Assembly (NCBI GenBank): GCA_028279945.1
Contig: JANQMT010000010.1
Span: 1 to 22,532 of the forward strand
Direction of reading: 5' to 3'
Source of the DNA: JAKSCF01 sp028279945
GTDB lineage: Bacteria > Bacillota > Clostridia > Peptostreptococcales > JAAYPU01
DNA length: 22,532 nt
Below, in pieces: positions 1 through 6,819 of this stretch (position 1 is the first letter of the stretch; each line of letters opens with the position of its first letter). The position numbers and the translations under genes are program-made. The notes under the pieces were generated by a model that searched no databases, was not told the origin of the DNA, and worked only from the letters and a program-made list of their open reading frames with translations.

Positions 1-363
1 TTTTGTTTCTAACACCTTAACTTCACAGAAATTTTCTTCTAGCAATTTTTTCGTGGTATCAATATGTTCCGCAGTAATGCCTGACAAAACCTCTAACTCT
101 TTATCGGCATCTCCACCTACGGCTCCGATAATTGCGCTGGCTTTTATTCCCTTCAAACTTCCTGTATTGGGAACAATAACACCTTTGGCATTTTTAATAA
201 TATTCCCACTGGAATGGACAATAATTTTCTTAGGAAACTCGCCTAATACCTGAACACTTTTACTTGCACCATATGCAATGGAAATAGGCTCTGTACAGCC
301 TAATGCCGGAACAAGCTCTTCTTTCAAAATTTCAATATACTGCTTACAAATATTTACATCCAT
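1..363 (-). CDS. UPF0597 / L-cysteine desulfidase-like protein, partial (C-terminus outside window)
   Basis: Reading the minus strand from the ATG at 361-363 gives 121 residues that run off the left edge. The N-terminus has family signatures: LVPALGCTEP (about residues 18-26, Cys23), the GNIIKNAKGVIVPNTG block and GAVGGDADKE. These mark the UPF0597 family, which includes archaeal L-cysteine desulfidase and E. coli YhaM/CyuA and is related to the iron-sulfur serine dehydratase alpha fold. Members use a [4Fe-4S] cluster to break L-cysteine into pyruvate, ammonia and sulfide; the cysteine in the GCTEP motif is part of the active site. The remaining cluster cysteines lie outside the window, so substrate cannot be confirmed; serine is an alternative. 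A weak G-rich ribosome binding site precedes the ATG. A promoter and palindromic operator candidates lie just upstream. Confidence 0.85.
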   Translation of the reverse strand, partial: MDVNICKQYIEILKEELVPALGCTEPISIAYGASKSVQVLGEFPKKIIVHSSGNIIKNAKGVIVPNTGSLKGIKASAIIGAVGGDADKELEVLSGITAEHIDTTKKLLEENFCEVKVLETK

Positions 364-381
364 TTTAAACCACCACTCTTG

Positions 382-402
382 TCTCAATTTGAGAAATTCT
401 CA
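382..402. promoter_or_regulatory. Two overlapping palindromes, candidate operator
   Basis: TCTCAATTTGAGA (382-394) and TGAGAAATTCTCA (390-402) are each perfect 6+1+6 palindromes sharing the central TGAGA. They sit just downstream of the predicted start of the desulfidase-like gene, where a repressor would block transcription. A third half-like copy, TCTCATTTTGA, lies at 482-492 upstream of the promoter. The binding protein is not in the window. Confidence 0.45.
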
Positions 403-420
403 TTTTGTATATTTTTTATT

Positions 421-449
421 ATGATATCATGGCATTTATTAAAAGTAAA
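421..449 (-). promoter_or_regulatory. Candidate sigma-A promoter of the cysteine desulfidase-like gene
   Basis: On the minus strand TTTACT (444-449) and TATCAT (421-426) are separated by 17 bases. This predicts a start near 414 and a leader of about 50 bases before the ATG at 363. Both hexamers deviate from consensus, so this is moderate evidence only. Confidence 0.45.
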
Positions 450-564
450 GAAAATAGCTATTCGTTATTTAGCTTTTTTTGTCTCATTTTGATATCTTTT
501 GTTCCCTTATATTCATTTCACTCCATTTTACTTTTCTTCGTTTTTACTTAACCTAAATACTAAG

Positions 565-611
565 CACAAAAAAGCACAGCAAATATCTTCTTCAATATAC
601 TTGCTGTGCTT
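565..611 (-). terminator. Intrinsic terminator of the ECF sigma operon
   Basis: An 11-bp perfect inverted repeat (AAGCACAGCAA at 572-582, TTGCTGTGCTT at 601-611) has an 18-base loop. On the minus strand it is followed directly by a run of T residues. It lies about 40 bases past the stop of the zinc-binding membrane protein gene. Confidence 0.8.
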
Positions 612-653
612 GGTTAGAATAGTATTCAGATAACGATAAAACAAAATATAGGT

Positions 654-1346
654 TTATACGTCTGTGTCTTCTTTAGTATCCATTGCCTCTTCTTTGATAT
701 GGATGATTTCTTCCTTAACATCTGTATTTTTTTTCTTATTTTTCATCAACAGCACAATGCCTGCTCCGATCATAAGTAAAGGTATGAACATGTCATAAAC
801 CAAACGCCTAGCTTCATAGGATATTTCAACATAACCCAGAATCGCAGTAAGAAACAGCCACAGTCCAAGTACTACCAGTCCAATACCCAGATACTTAATT
901 TCAACTTTCTTCGTCTTAATAGGATAAATATGCTCATCAAAAATAATATCACCATTATTTATTTTCCTTTTAATAAATAAGTAGTCAAAAAAGCTATAAA
1001 ACCATACAACTCCTACTAAAGCGGCAAAAATACCTCTCCCAAAGTTAAATTCAACAACATAGAATATACCCAGCAAAAATGCAAACATCAGTTGTAACCC
1101 TCTGTTCATAATGCCTAAATACATTTGGCCTGCTCCGGGTATAAGGGAAAAAATGAAGCCCCAAAAGCGATTATAATTTACATTTACATTTTCTGCCGGC
1201 TTAAGAGCCTTTTTTCTTATTTTTTTAATACAATCTTCACAGTAAATATTTGCTTTCTCTTCCTCCATGCATACTTGGCATAAAGCTTTCTGGCATTCTT
1301 TACAAATATAAACACTATGATTATCCTCATGGTTAAAGCATTTCAT
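654..1346 (-). CDS. Membrane protein with N-terminal B-box-like zinc domain
   Basis: The 230-residue product begins with a Cys/His-rich module (C3, H6, H10, C15, C18, C23, C26, C36, C39), spaced as C-x2-C pairs like a B-box or small zinc ribbon. About four to five hydrophobic segments follow. The first (about residues 62-80, around LIPGAGQMYLG) resembles TM2-type membrane proteins, and the last is near residues 185-202. The tail is highly charged and repetitive (Lys/Glu/Asp, several TKE/IKE words). It is the last gene of the ECF sigma operon, behind a strong AGGAGG site and before a terminator. Function is unknown. The context suggests it senses or responds to the same envelope stress as the sigma factor. 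The architecture is recognised; a role is not claimed. Confidence 0.75.
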   Translation of the reverse strand: MKCFNHEDNHSVYICKECQKALCQVCMEEEKANIYCEDCIKKIRKKALKPAENVNVNYNRFWGFIFSLIPGAGQMYLGIMNRGLQLMFAFLLGIFYVVEFNFGRGIFAALVGVVWFYSFFDYLFIKRKINNGDIIFDEHIYPIKTKKVEIKYLGIGLVVLGLWLFLTAILGYVEISYEARRLVYDMFIPLLMIGAGIVLLMKNKKKNTDVKEEIIHIKEEAMDTKEDTDV

Positions 1347-1374
1347 ACTATTTCCTCCTCTTAATATGAACTAT

Positions 1375-1791
1375 TTATAATAAGTTAAAAATATCATATA
1401 TTTGCTGTATCCAATCCATTTTAGAATGTAGATCAATGGTTAAAAACAAGGTAAGCTTATCATAGAGCACAGAAACATCTAAAAAACAAAACACTACACC
1501 GGCAGCAATTAAACTCCTGCTCAAAATAGCTATTGTATGTTGGTCTGTAATCTGAAGCTTGTTTTGATGACTCTGCTCACCGATGGCGTCCATCACCTGA
1601 TCGGTAAAGCCCATAGGCGCTTTTTTTATTGAAGCTTGATTCAATAATTGAACTGCAATTTTTTCAGCATGAAACATTGAACGACATTCATTACATTGTT
1701 TTATATGGTCAAATATCATCTTTTTATCTGCATCCGTTAATTTGGATTCAAAATATGAATTGATCAATTGCTGTATTGCCTTACATTTCAT
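1375..1791 (-). CDS. Zinc-binding (ZAS-type) anti-sigma factor
   Basis: This 138-residue protein has an N-terminal zinc anti-sigma motif: Cys3, then His29-x3-Cys33-x2-Cys36. One hydrophobic membrane segment follows at about residues 88-106. In this family the N-terminal helix bundle binds the ECF sigma factor and holds it at the membrane until a signal releases it. Its ATG overlaps the stop codon of the sigma gene by four bases (ATGA), the usual translational coupling of a sigma/anti-sigma pair. The extracytoplasmic part is only about 30 residues, so any sensor input probably comes from a partner. The small membrane proteins encoded on either side are candidates. Confidence 0.85.
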   Translation of the reverse strand: MKCKAIQQLINSYFESKLTDADKKMIFDHIKQCNECRSMFHAEKIAVQLLNQASIKKAPMGFTDQVMDAIGEQSHQNKLQITDQHTIAILSRSLIAAGVVFCFLDVSVLYDKLTLFLTIDLHSKMDWIQQIYDIFNLL

Positions 1792-2357
1792 GAGTCATCA
1801 ACCCCCATTCTATGTTTATTAATTAAATCCGATAACTGCTGCCTTCCCCTTCTGATTCTCGTATACACTGTTTTTTGCGGCAAACAAAGTATTTCAGATA
1901 TTTCAACAACGGATAAGCCCTGACAATAGTAAAGTATAATCACAAATTTATATTGCGCCTTGAGGTTCATTAGGATTTTATTAAAGACTTCTCTATTTTC
2001 ATTATTAATCACTATTTCTTCAACTTGTAATGCTTTAGCATCCATTTCCTCTAAAAGATATTCCGGTTTTTGGTTCAACTGAATCATTTTCCACTTTTTA
2101 TTTTTTCTATGCCAATCCACACAAACATTCATAGATACTTTATACACCCAAGTCGAAAATTTACTTTTAAAGTTAAAATACGATAGTTTCTTAAATATTT
2201 TAACAAAGGCTTCTTGGGCTAAATCTTCAGCTTCAGAAGAACTATTGGTATAATTATAAGCCATTGTATATATCCTATCTTTGTATCGGTCTACCAAAAT
2301 AGAGAAATATTCTTGCTGCCCTTTTATCACTTTTTTTATAATCTCTTCATCCGTCAT
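1788..2357 (-). CDS. ECF-type RNA polymerase sigma factor
   Basis: The 189-residue protein has only sigma regions 2 and 4. Region 2 is at about residues 15-85, with the core-binding and -10 recognition helices around EDLAQEAFVKIF and FSTWVYKVSMNVCVDWHRK. Region 4 is at about residues 125-180, with the helix-turn-helix LSVVEISEILCLPQKTVYTRIRRGR. The length is normal for ECF sigma factors. It starts at an ATG with a GGTGAT ribosome binding site and overlaps the anti-sigma gene by four bases. An ECF-like promoter lies upstream of the operon at 2850-2876, so the factor probably controls its own synthesis. Confidence 0.93.
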   Translation of the reverse strand: MTDEEIIKKVIKGQQEYFSILVDRYKDRIYTMAYNYTNSSSEAEDLAQEAFVKIFKKLSYFNFKSKFSTWVYKVSMNVCVDWHRKNKKWKMIQLNQKPEYLLEEMDAKALQVEEIVINNENREVFNKILMNLKAQYKFVIILYYCQGLSVVEISEILCLPQKTVYTRIRRGRQQLSDLINKHRMGVDDS

Positions 2358-2383
2358 AACATCACCGCCAGCCCGGGCTTATT

Positions 2384-2728
2384 TTAGTATTGCATGCTTT
2401 CTACAACGACTCTATAAGTTCTATTGACTTCCAGCCCGTTGTCTAAATCAAAATATATTAAATTACAGCCTATTAATCCAATAAAAGTACACAGCATTAA
2501 AATAATAAAAATACTTCCATAGCTTATTTTTAAACTTTGTTCATCATTTCTTTTAGAAGCTAAAGTATAAGATACAATACATTCTATACCAAACACAATA
2601 AAAATACCCGGCCAAGCAATTCGTAATATCAGGATAATGGGATAATCCATAAATTGATGGAATAAAAATATTAATCCGGTAACTATAAAAGCTATTCCAA
2701 GAGTCATTACGCCAATTTTTCTAAACAT
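2384..2728 (-). CDS. Small membrane protein with LiaF/DUF5668-like transmembrane region
   Basis: This 114-residue first gene of the ECF operon has three or four hydrophobic segments: about residues 7-25, 29-55 (with the WPGIFIVFGIE block), and 72-92. The pattern of short paired helices around a WP...GxxxxF motif resembles the N-terminal membrane part of LiaF and DUF5668 proteins, which act in envelope-stress signalling. The C-terminal 20 residues, ending VVVESMQY, would extend outside the membrane. The best ribosome binding site, AGGAGGTG, lies unusually far (about 25 bases) from the ATG. A small hairpin and a seven-codon TTG reading frame lie between them. The role is inferred from context. 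Confidence 0.7.
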   Translation of the reverse strand: MFRKIGVMTLGIAFIVTGLIFLFHQFMDYPIILILRIAWPGIFIVFGIECIVSYTLASKRNDEQSLKISYGSIFIILMLCTFIGLIGCNLIYFDLDNGLEVNRTYRVVVESMQY

Positions 2729-2819
2729 ATTTTTTGATACACAAAGTATCTTTCACCTCCTAATTTATAAAATCAACACAAAATTTTCATGTTATTTAAA
2801 GGAATTCCTGTAATCATTT

Positions 2820-2847
2820 TTGAGTATGTCATGTGACTACATATATT
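2820..2847 (+). promoter_or_regulatory. Candidate sigma-A promoter for the ferritin-like gene
   Basis: TTGAGT (2820-2825) and TATATT (2842-2847) are 16 bases apart, with a predicted start near 2854. It overlaps the divergent ECF-like promoter. A GTCATGTGAC palindrome (2828-2837) lies in the spacer. Confidence 0.35.
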
Positions 2848-2849
2848 AA

Positions 2850-2876
2850 GACGCCAGCTCTTCTTTTTTTTCTTCA
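2850..2876 (-). promoter_or_regulatory. Candidate ECF-type (autoregulatory) promoter
   Basis: On the minus strand TGAAGA (2871-2876) is followed after 17 bases by CGTCTT (CGTC at 2850-2853). This matches the TGAAAC-N16/17-CGTC layout of Firmicute ECF sigma factors such as sigma-M. It lies 120 bases upstream of the first gene of the ECF operon. Confidence 0.5.
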
Positions 2877-2961
2877 CTTTTTTTATATATTTTTTTAAAC
2901 TACATGAAAAACCTTTTTTTTGTAAAAAATAATACCAAGAATATTTTAGGAGGTTCATTTC

Positions 2962-3393
2962 ATGAAAAATAAAAGAGAAAGTATTGACGCATTAAATCAG
3001 CTCCTTCAAGGAGAACATATGGCAGTAGATGTTTTTAATACATTTATCTCCAAGCTGGATAATAACAGATACAAAAAAACATTTCAAGAGGTTCAGAACA
3101 ACCATAGAGAAAACATCTCTTATTTAGCTAAATATATACAAAATTTAGACGGAAAGCCTCATGAAAATATTGGAATGAAAGGTACTGTTGCGGATATGAA
3201 GCTAATGATGGAGCTGGGCATGGCTGCAAAGGATCAAAAAATTCTTGAGAAAGCTATTGAAGGAGAAGTCGTAGGGATTAATATGGCTGAAAAAGTTTTA
3301 CGAGGTAAACTTGACAACAAATCAAGGAGAATAGCAGGAGAAATATTAGAACGTGACAGAAGCTCTTTAGAGCAATTAAATCGATTAAACTGA
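2962..3393 (+). CDS. DUF2383-like ferritin-fold protein
   Basis: The 143-residue soluble, all-helical protein begins with the DUF2383-type motif LNQLLQGEHMAVDVF (about residues 11-25). It has regularly spaced Glu/His residues, including the QNNHRENI segment and EGEVVGINMAEK, as in the PA2169/ferritin-like four-helix family. Those residues may form a di-metal site, but biochemical function in this family is poorly known; a role in spore or stress physiology has been suggested for relatives. A perfect AGGAGG (2948-2953) sits eight bases before the ATG, and a strong terminator follows immediately. It stands alone on the plus strand, divergent from the ECF operon. Confidence 0.75.
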   Translation: MKNKRESIDALNQLLQGEHMAVDVFNTFISKLDNNRYKKTFQEVQNNHRENISYLAKYIQNLDGKPHENIGMKGTVADMKLMMELGMAAKDQKILEKAIEGEVVGINMAEKVLRGKLDNKSRRIAGEILERDRSSLEQLNRLN

Positions 3394-3401
3394 TATGAAA
3401 C

Positions 3402-3434
3402 GACGATCACCAGTGGTGATCGTCATTCATTTTT
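3402..3434 (+). terminator. Intrinsic terminator after the ferritin-like gene
   Basis: A perfect 10-bp stem (GACGATCACC at 3402-3411, GGTGATCGTC at 3415-3424) with a three-base loop is followed by ATTCATTTTTTA. The T tract is on the plus-strand side only, so it serves the plus-strand gene. It may also insulate against the convergent operon that ends at 3451. Confidence 0.88.
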
Positions 3435-3450
3435 TATTCATATATTATTG

Positions 3451-4191
3451 TTATAAAACCAAACCGCCTGTAACCTCAAGTACCGTTCCGTTGACAAATC
3501 CTGCCTCATCCGATGCCAAATATAAATATGCATTTGCAATATCTTCAGGTGTTCCCAGCATTTTAAGGGGGCACTTGTCTTTCATCATTTGAAGTACTTT
3601 TTCAGGCACTTTATCTGTCATAGGAGATTGGATAAATCCTGGGGCTACAGCATTGACACGGATACCTTTAGGCCCGAGTTCTTTTGCCCAAACCTTTGTA
3701 ATACCGATTACGGCCGATTTTGCAGCAACATAGTTGGTTTGCCCAAAATTTCCGTAAATACCTACAATAGATGAAGCGTTTAGAATGACACCTTTACTTT
3801 GTTTTTCCATAATTTTTGCAACCCCTTGGCTGCAATTATAGACACCTTTCAAGTTGACATTGATGACTGTATCAAATTGGTTTTCTGTCATTTTTAGTAA
3901 GGATGCATCCATAGTAATCCCTGCATTATTAACCAATACATCTATATACCCATAAGTATCTAAAGCTTTATTGATCATATTTTCTACGTCACCACGTTTT
4001 GTCACATCTGTTTTACTCCCTATTGCTGTGCCGCCAACCCCTAGAATTTCTTCAACCGTTTTTTGTATGTCTGCTTCATTTAAATCACTAATGACGACTT
4101 TGGCACCTTCACCGGCAAATTTTTGGGCTGTTGCCTTTCCAATACCTCTAGCTGCTCCTGTAATAATAGCTACTTTATTTTCCAGCCGCAT
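3451..4191 (-). CDS. Short-chain dehydrogenase/reductase, FabG-like 3-oxoacyl reductase
   Basis: This is a classical SDR of 246 residues from the ATG at 4189-4191. It has the NAD(P) motif TGAARGIG near the N-terminus, a DVT acidic turn, NNAG, and the catalytic Ser in NASS with Tyr-x3-Lys in YVAAK. It ends with the VAPGF, GTPEDIA and VTGG blocks typical of FabG (reduction of 3-oxoacyl thioesters to 3-hydroxyacyl thioesters). A longer reading begins at GTG 4198, but that GTG is part of the AGAGGTG ribosome binding site, so I chose the ATG. It is the last gene of a four-gene operon, 17 bases after the condensing enzyme gene. Acyl-ACP versus acyl-CoA substrate cannot be decided; the acyl-CoA ligase nearby favours CoA. 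Confidence 0.88.
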   Translation of the reverse strand: MRLENKVAIITGAARGIGKATAQKFAGEGAKVVISDLNEADIQKTVEEILGVGGTAIGSKTDVTKRGDVENMINKALDTYGYIDVLVNNAGITMDASLLKMTENQFDTVINVNLKGVYNCSQGVAKIMEKQSKGVILNASSIVGIYGNFGQTNYVAAKSAVIGITKVWAKELGPKGIRVNAVAPGFIQSPMTDKVPEKVLQMMKDKCPLKMLGTPEDIANAYLYLASDEAGFVNGTVLEVTGGLVL

Positions 4192-4208
4192 ATTTATCAC
4201 CTCTTATA

Positions 4209-5228
4209 TTACAAATTTTTTCCCCACTTAACAGCGGTGGCTGCCCAGGTATATCCTGTTCCTGCCCCAAACAACACAGCTATGTCGCCTTGCTTGATGC
4301 GCCCGAGTTTTTCGCCTTCCACCAGAGAAATGAAAGCATCTGCGGATTGACAATGTCCATATTCTTCTAACACAAATGAATTTTCTTCTTCCAGCTGAAA
4401 GTACTCTAATATGTTATTTAAGATCGATCGTTTCATAAATATTGGAGCGATATAATTGATTTCATTTTTTTTATATCCACTTCTTTCAGCAGCTTTTTCA
4501 ATCACTGAAATAAAATTCTTTAAAGTAATCGGATCAAGCTTTTCTTTCATACCGTGAATATCCGGCACATCTAAAAATCTATTCTCATATGCCATTTTAT
4601 CAAAGTCATGAAAATTTTTACACCCGATTCCAAAAACTCCGATGGCTTCTGCAAAAGCGCCATCCGTTATCATATGGGTTTCCAAAATAATATTCTGATT
4701 TAATCCTTTTTCCAGGAGCACTGCAGCAGCACCATCTCCAAAATTAAACATAAATCTTGTGTTGCTGTTGGCATAATTAATTAAGTCCGCTTCTTTAGAG
4801 GATGATATCAGCAGAGCATATTTTAGTTCAGGGTCGTCCAGCATCATACTTCTTAAGACCTTTAAGGAATAAACCCCAGCCGAGCATAAGGAATGAATTT
4901 CAAAAGCATTGGCATTTTTTGCCCCTAACTCATGCTGTATTTTTGCTGCGCAATTATATAGGTAATAATCCTTGTATTCGCTTCCGCAATAGACCACCAA
5001 ATCTAACTTCTCCGGATTGAAACCCGCTAAAGCCTTTTGAGCAGCCTTAATGGCCATATCTGACACGGTTTCTTCCGGGCTTGCTTTATGAACATGATTA
5101 ATACCAAATTTATCTCGAATCACTTCCTTTGGTATTTTAGATGCTTCTCCTATATATTGACTATCTCTTATTTCATCCGGCACATAAATTCCTATTTTTT
5201 TTATTCCTACCACTCGATTAGAAAGCAT
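4209..5228 (-). CDS. KAS III (FabH)-like condensing enzyme with altered catalytic triad
   Basis: The 339-residue thiolase-fold protein retains the nucleophile Cys115 in HSLCSAG, the GDGAAA block (about 164-169) and the C-terminal glycine turn FGAGTGYTWAA. FabH normally also has a His (HQAN) and an Asn (GNTS). Here the HQAN position reads APIFMKRS (about 261-268), with no His, and the GNTS position reads YGHCQSAD, with His292. Standard Claisen condensation chemistry is therefore uncertain, though thioester capture on Cys115 remains possible. I chose the ATG at 5226-5228 because GGAG sits nine bases upstream; it overlaps the ligase stop by 11 bases. A longer ATG at 5258 has no ribosome binding site. 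Neighbouring ligase and reductase suggest a short acyl-thioester pathway. Confidence 0.82.
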   Translation of the reverse strand: MLSNRVVGIKKIGIYVPDEIRDSQYIGEASKIPKEVIRDKFGINHVHKASPEETVSDMAIKAAQKALAGFNPEKLDLVVYCGSEYKDYYLYNCAAKIQHELGAKNANAFEIHSLCSAGVYSLKVLRSMMLDDPELKYALLISSSKEADLINYANSNTRFMFNFGDGAAAVLLEKGLNQNIILETHMITDGAFAEAIGVFGIGCKNFHDFDKMAYENRFLDVPDIHGMKEKLDPITLKNFISVIEKAAERSGYKKNEINYIAPIFMKRSILNNILEYFQLEEENSFVLEEYGHCQSADAFISLVEGEKLGRIKQGDIAVLFGAGTGYTWAATAVKWGKNL

Positions 5229-6798
5229 TTGCTTTTTCTCCGTCACTTGGATAACCATATTGCTTCATCACTTGTGAAGCAACAATTTTACCTACATTAT
5301 TTTTTGGAATATCTTCTACGAATTCTATATATTTAGGAATTTTATAATGTGCCAATTTACCTTTTAATGATTCAATAATACCTTCCTTGTTCAATTGTTT
5401 ATCTTTTTTTAATGAAATAAGGGCCTTACCGACTTCCCCCCATTTTTCGTCCGGCACACCTATAACACATGTTTCATGAATTTCAGGTATTTCATAAAGG
5501 GCATTTTCAATTTCAGGAGGAAACACATTTTCTCCACCACTGATGAACATGTTCTTTTTTCTGCCTACGATATAATAGTAACCGTCTTCATCTCTTGCAG
5601 CCATATCTCCTGTGTATACCCATCCATCTTTTAATGTTTTTTTAGTTTCTTCTTCATTGTCCCAATATCCTGAAAAAATTTGGGGACCGCTCCAAATTAA
5701 TTCTCCTGTTTCATTGTCTCCCAATTCATTGCCTTGATCATCTACAATCTTAGCTAATGTAAAATACATGGGTTTTCCTACGGAAGCATATTTTTTGCGC
5801 ATCATATCATCACCCATAAATTCTGCCGGTGCTGTTAAATTATTTGGGCCGGCTTCTGTCATACCGTAACCCAAAACAAATCTAACACCTTTATCCCAAA
5901 ATTTTTGCATAATATTGATCGGTGTGGGTGCCGCACCGGCCATGACCCATTTCAATGATGAAAAATCAGTGGTTTCAAAATTAGGCATATCACTCATCAT
6001 TCTGAATATGGTTGCAGCCCCAAAAACAAAGGTTGGTTTTTGATCATGAATCACTTGCAATGCTTTTTCCGGATCAAACTGTTTATTGATCATGATTTTT
6101 CCACCTGCGTGCAAGATAGGTAATGTCAGTAGATTCCATCCCCCGGTATGGAATAAGGGTAATAGAATGTGTGCGCTGTCCGTATGCGAAATGCCCCAAG
6201 TACAGATTTCGTTCATGGCATTAAACAGTACAGCACCATGTGAAATCATTCCTCCTTTAGGCAGTCCTGTTGTTCCTCCTGTATGAATGATCAGATGTAT
6301 AGAATCAAAATTCAAGTCGGCACAATAAGCCGCACCTTTATTTTCATATGCCATAATATTTTTATAGCTTAAATCTTCAGTATTTTGGTCATTTCCAATA
6401 ACCACATGCTGATGAATATTTGTGTCAGCTCTTAAAGCATTTACTAAGTCTGAAAATATATCTTCATAAAACAATACCTTTGGTTTTTCTTTTAATATCA
6501 GCTCAGTCAACTCTTGTACGGATAGCCTTGCGTTGTAAGGCACTAATATGGTTCCTGTTTTTCCTGTGGCATAATAGGCATCTATCAGCTCAATTCTATT
6601 TCTTGCGATAAATGCAACCCGATCACCTTGAGACAAGTTGAATACTTCTTTAAAATAATTGGCTAATTTATTTGCCCTTTGATCCAGTTCATCATACGTA
6701 TACATTTCATTTTCATCTAAGTCATGGACCGCCACAGAATTTGGATTAATCCGAGCTCTAAAATAAGAGTAGTTCCCTATCCAACCATTATTTATCAC
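5218..6798 (-). CDS. AMP-forming acyl-CoA synthetase (fatty-acid/carboxylate--CoA ligase)
   Basis: This 526-residue ANL-superfamily enzyme activates a carboxylate with ATP to acyl-AMP and then acyl-CoA. Visible motifs are the P-loop HTGGTTGLPKG (about 172-182), YGMTEAGP (311-318), YTGD (395-398), the hinge and A8 region GRKKNMFISGGENVFPPEIE (412-431), and the catalytic lysine Lys504 in NNVGKI. Length and motifs fit medium/long-chain or aryl-CoA ligases; the acyl pocket cannot be read by eye. The start is GTG, supported by GGAGGGG seven bases upstream; no closer ATG gives the conserved N-terminus. It is the second gene of the flavoprotein-ligase-KAS III-SDR operon and overlaps the next start by 11 bases. 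Confidence 0.93.
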   Translation of the reverse strand: MINNGWIGNYSYFRARINPNSVAVHDLDENEMYTYDELDQRANKLANYFKEVFNLSQGDRVAFIARNRIELIDAYYATGKTGTILVPYNARLSVQELTELILKEKPKVLFYEDIFSDLVNALRADTNIHQHVVIGNDQNTEDLSYKNIMAYENKGAAYCADLNFDSIHLIIHTGGTTGLPKGGMISHGAVLFNAMNEICTWGISHTDSAHILLPLFHTGGWNLLTLPILHAGGKIMINKQFDPEKALQVIHDQKPTFVFGAATIFRMMSDMPNFETTDFSSLKWVMAGAAPTPINIMQKFWDKGVRFVLGYGMTEAGPNNLTAPAEFMGDDMMRKKYASVGKPMYFTLAKIVDDQGNELGDNETGELIWSGPQIFSGYWDNEEETKKTLKDGWVYTGDMAARDEDGYYYIVGRKKNMFISGGENVFPPEIENALYEIPEIHETCVIGVPDEKWGEVGKALISLKKDKQLNKEGIIESLKGKLAHYKIPKYIEFVEDIPKNNVGKIVASQVMKQYGYPSDGEKANAF

Positions 6799-6819
6799 TC
6801 AAGCCCCTCCTTCCTAGTT

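Noticed and set aside
2370..2379. GC-rich palindrome AGCCCGGGCT before the sigma factor gene
   Set aside because: It cannot form a hairpin with a usable loop, is not repeated nearby, and has no T tract.
2773..2958. 61-codon open frame on the minus strand between the ECF operon and the ferritin-like gene
   Set aside because: It is poly-Lys low-complexity sequence from T-rich DNA, has no ribosome binding site, and covers the divergent promoter region.
4192..4200. Longer start (GTG 4198-4200) for the SDR gene
   Set aside because: The GTG is part of the AGAGGTG ribosome binding site of the ATG at 4191.
5229..5258. Longer start (ATG 5256-5258) for the KAS III-like gene
   Set aside because: No ribosome binding site upstream and an unconserved N-terminal extension; the ATG at 5228 has GGAG at good spacing.
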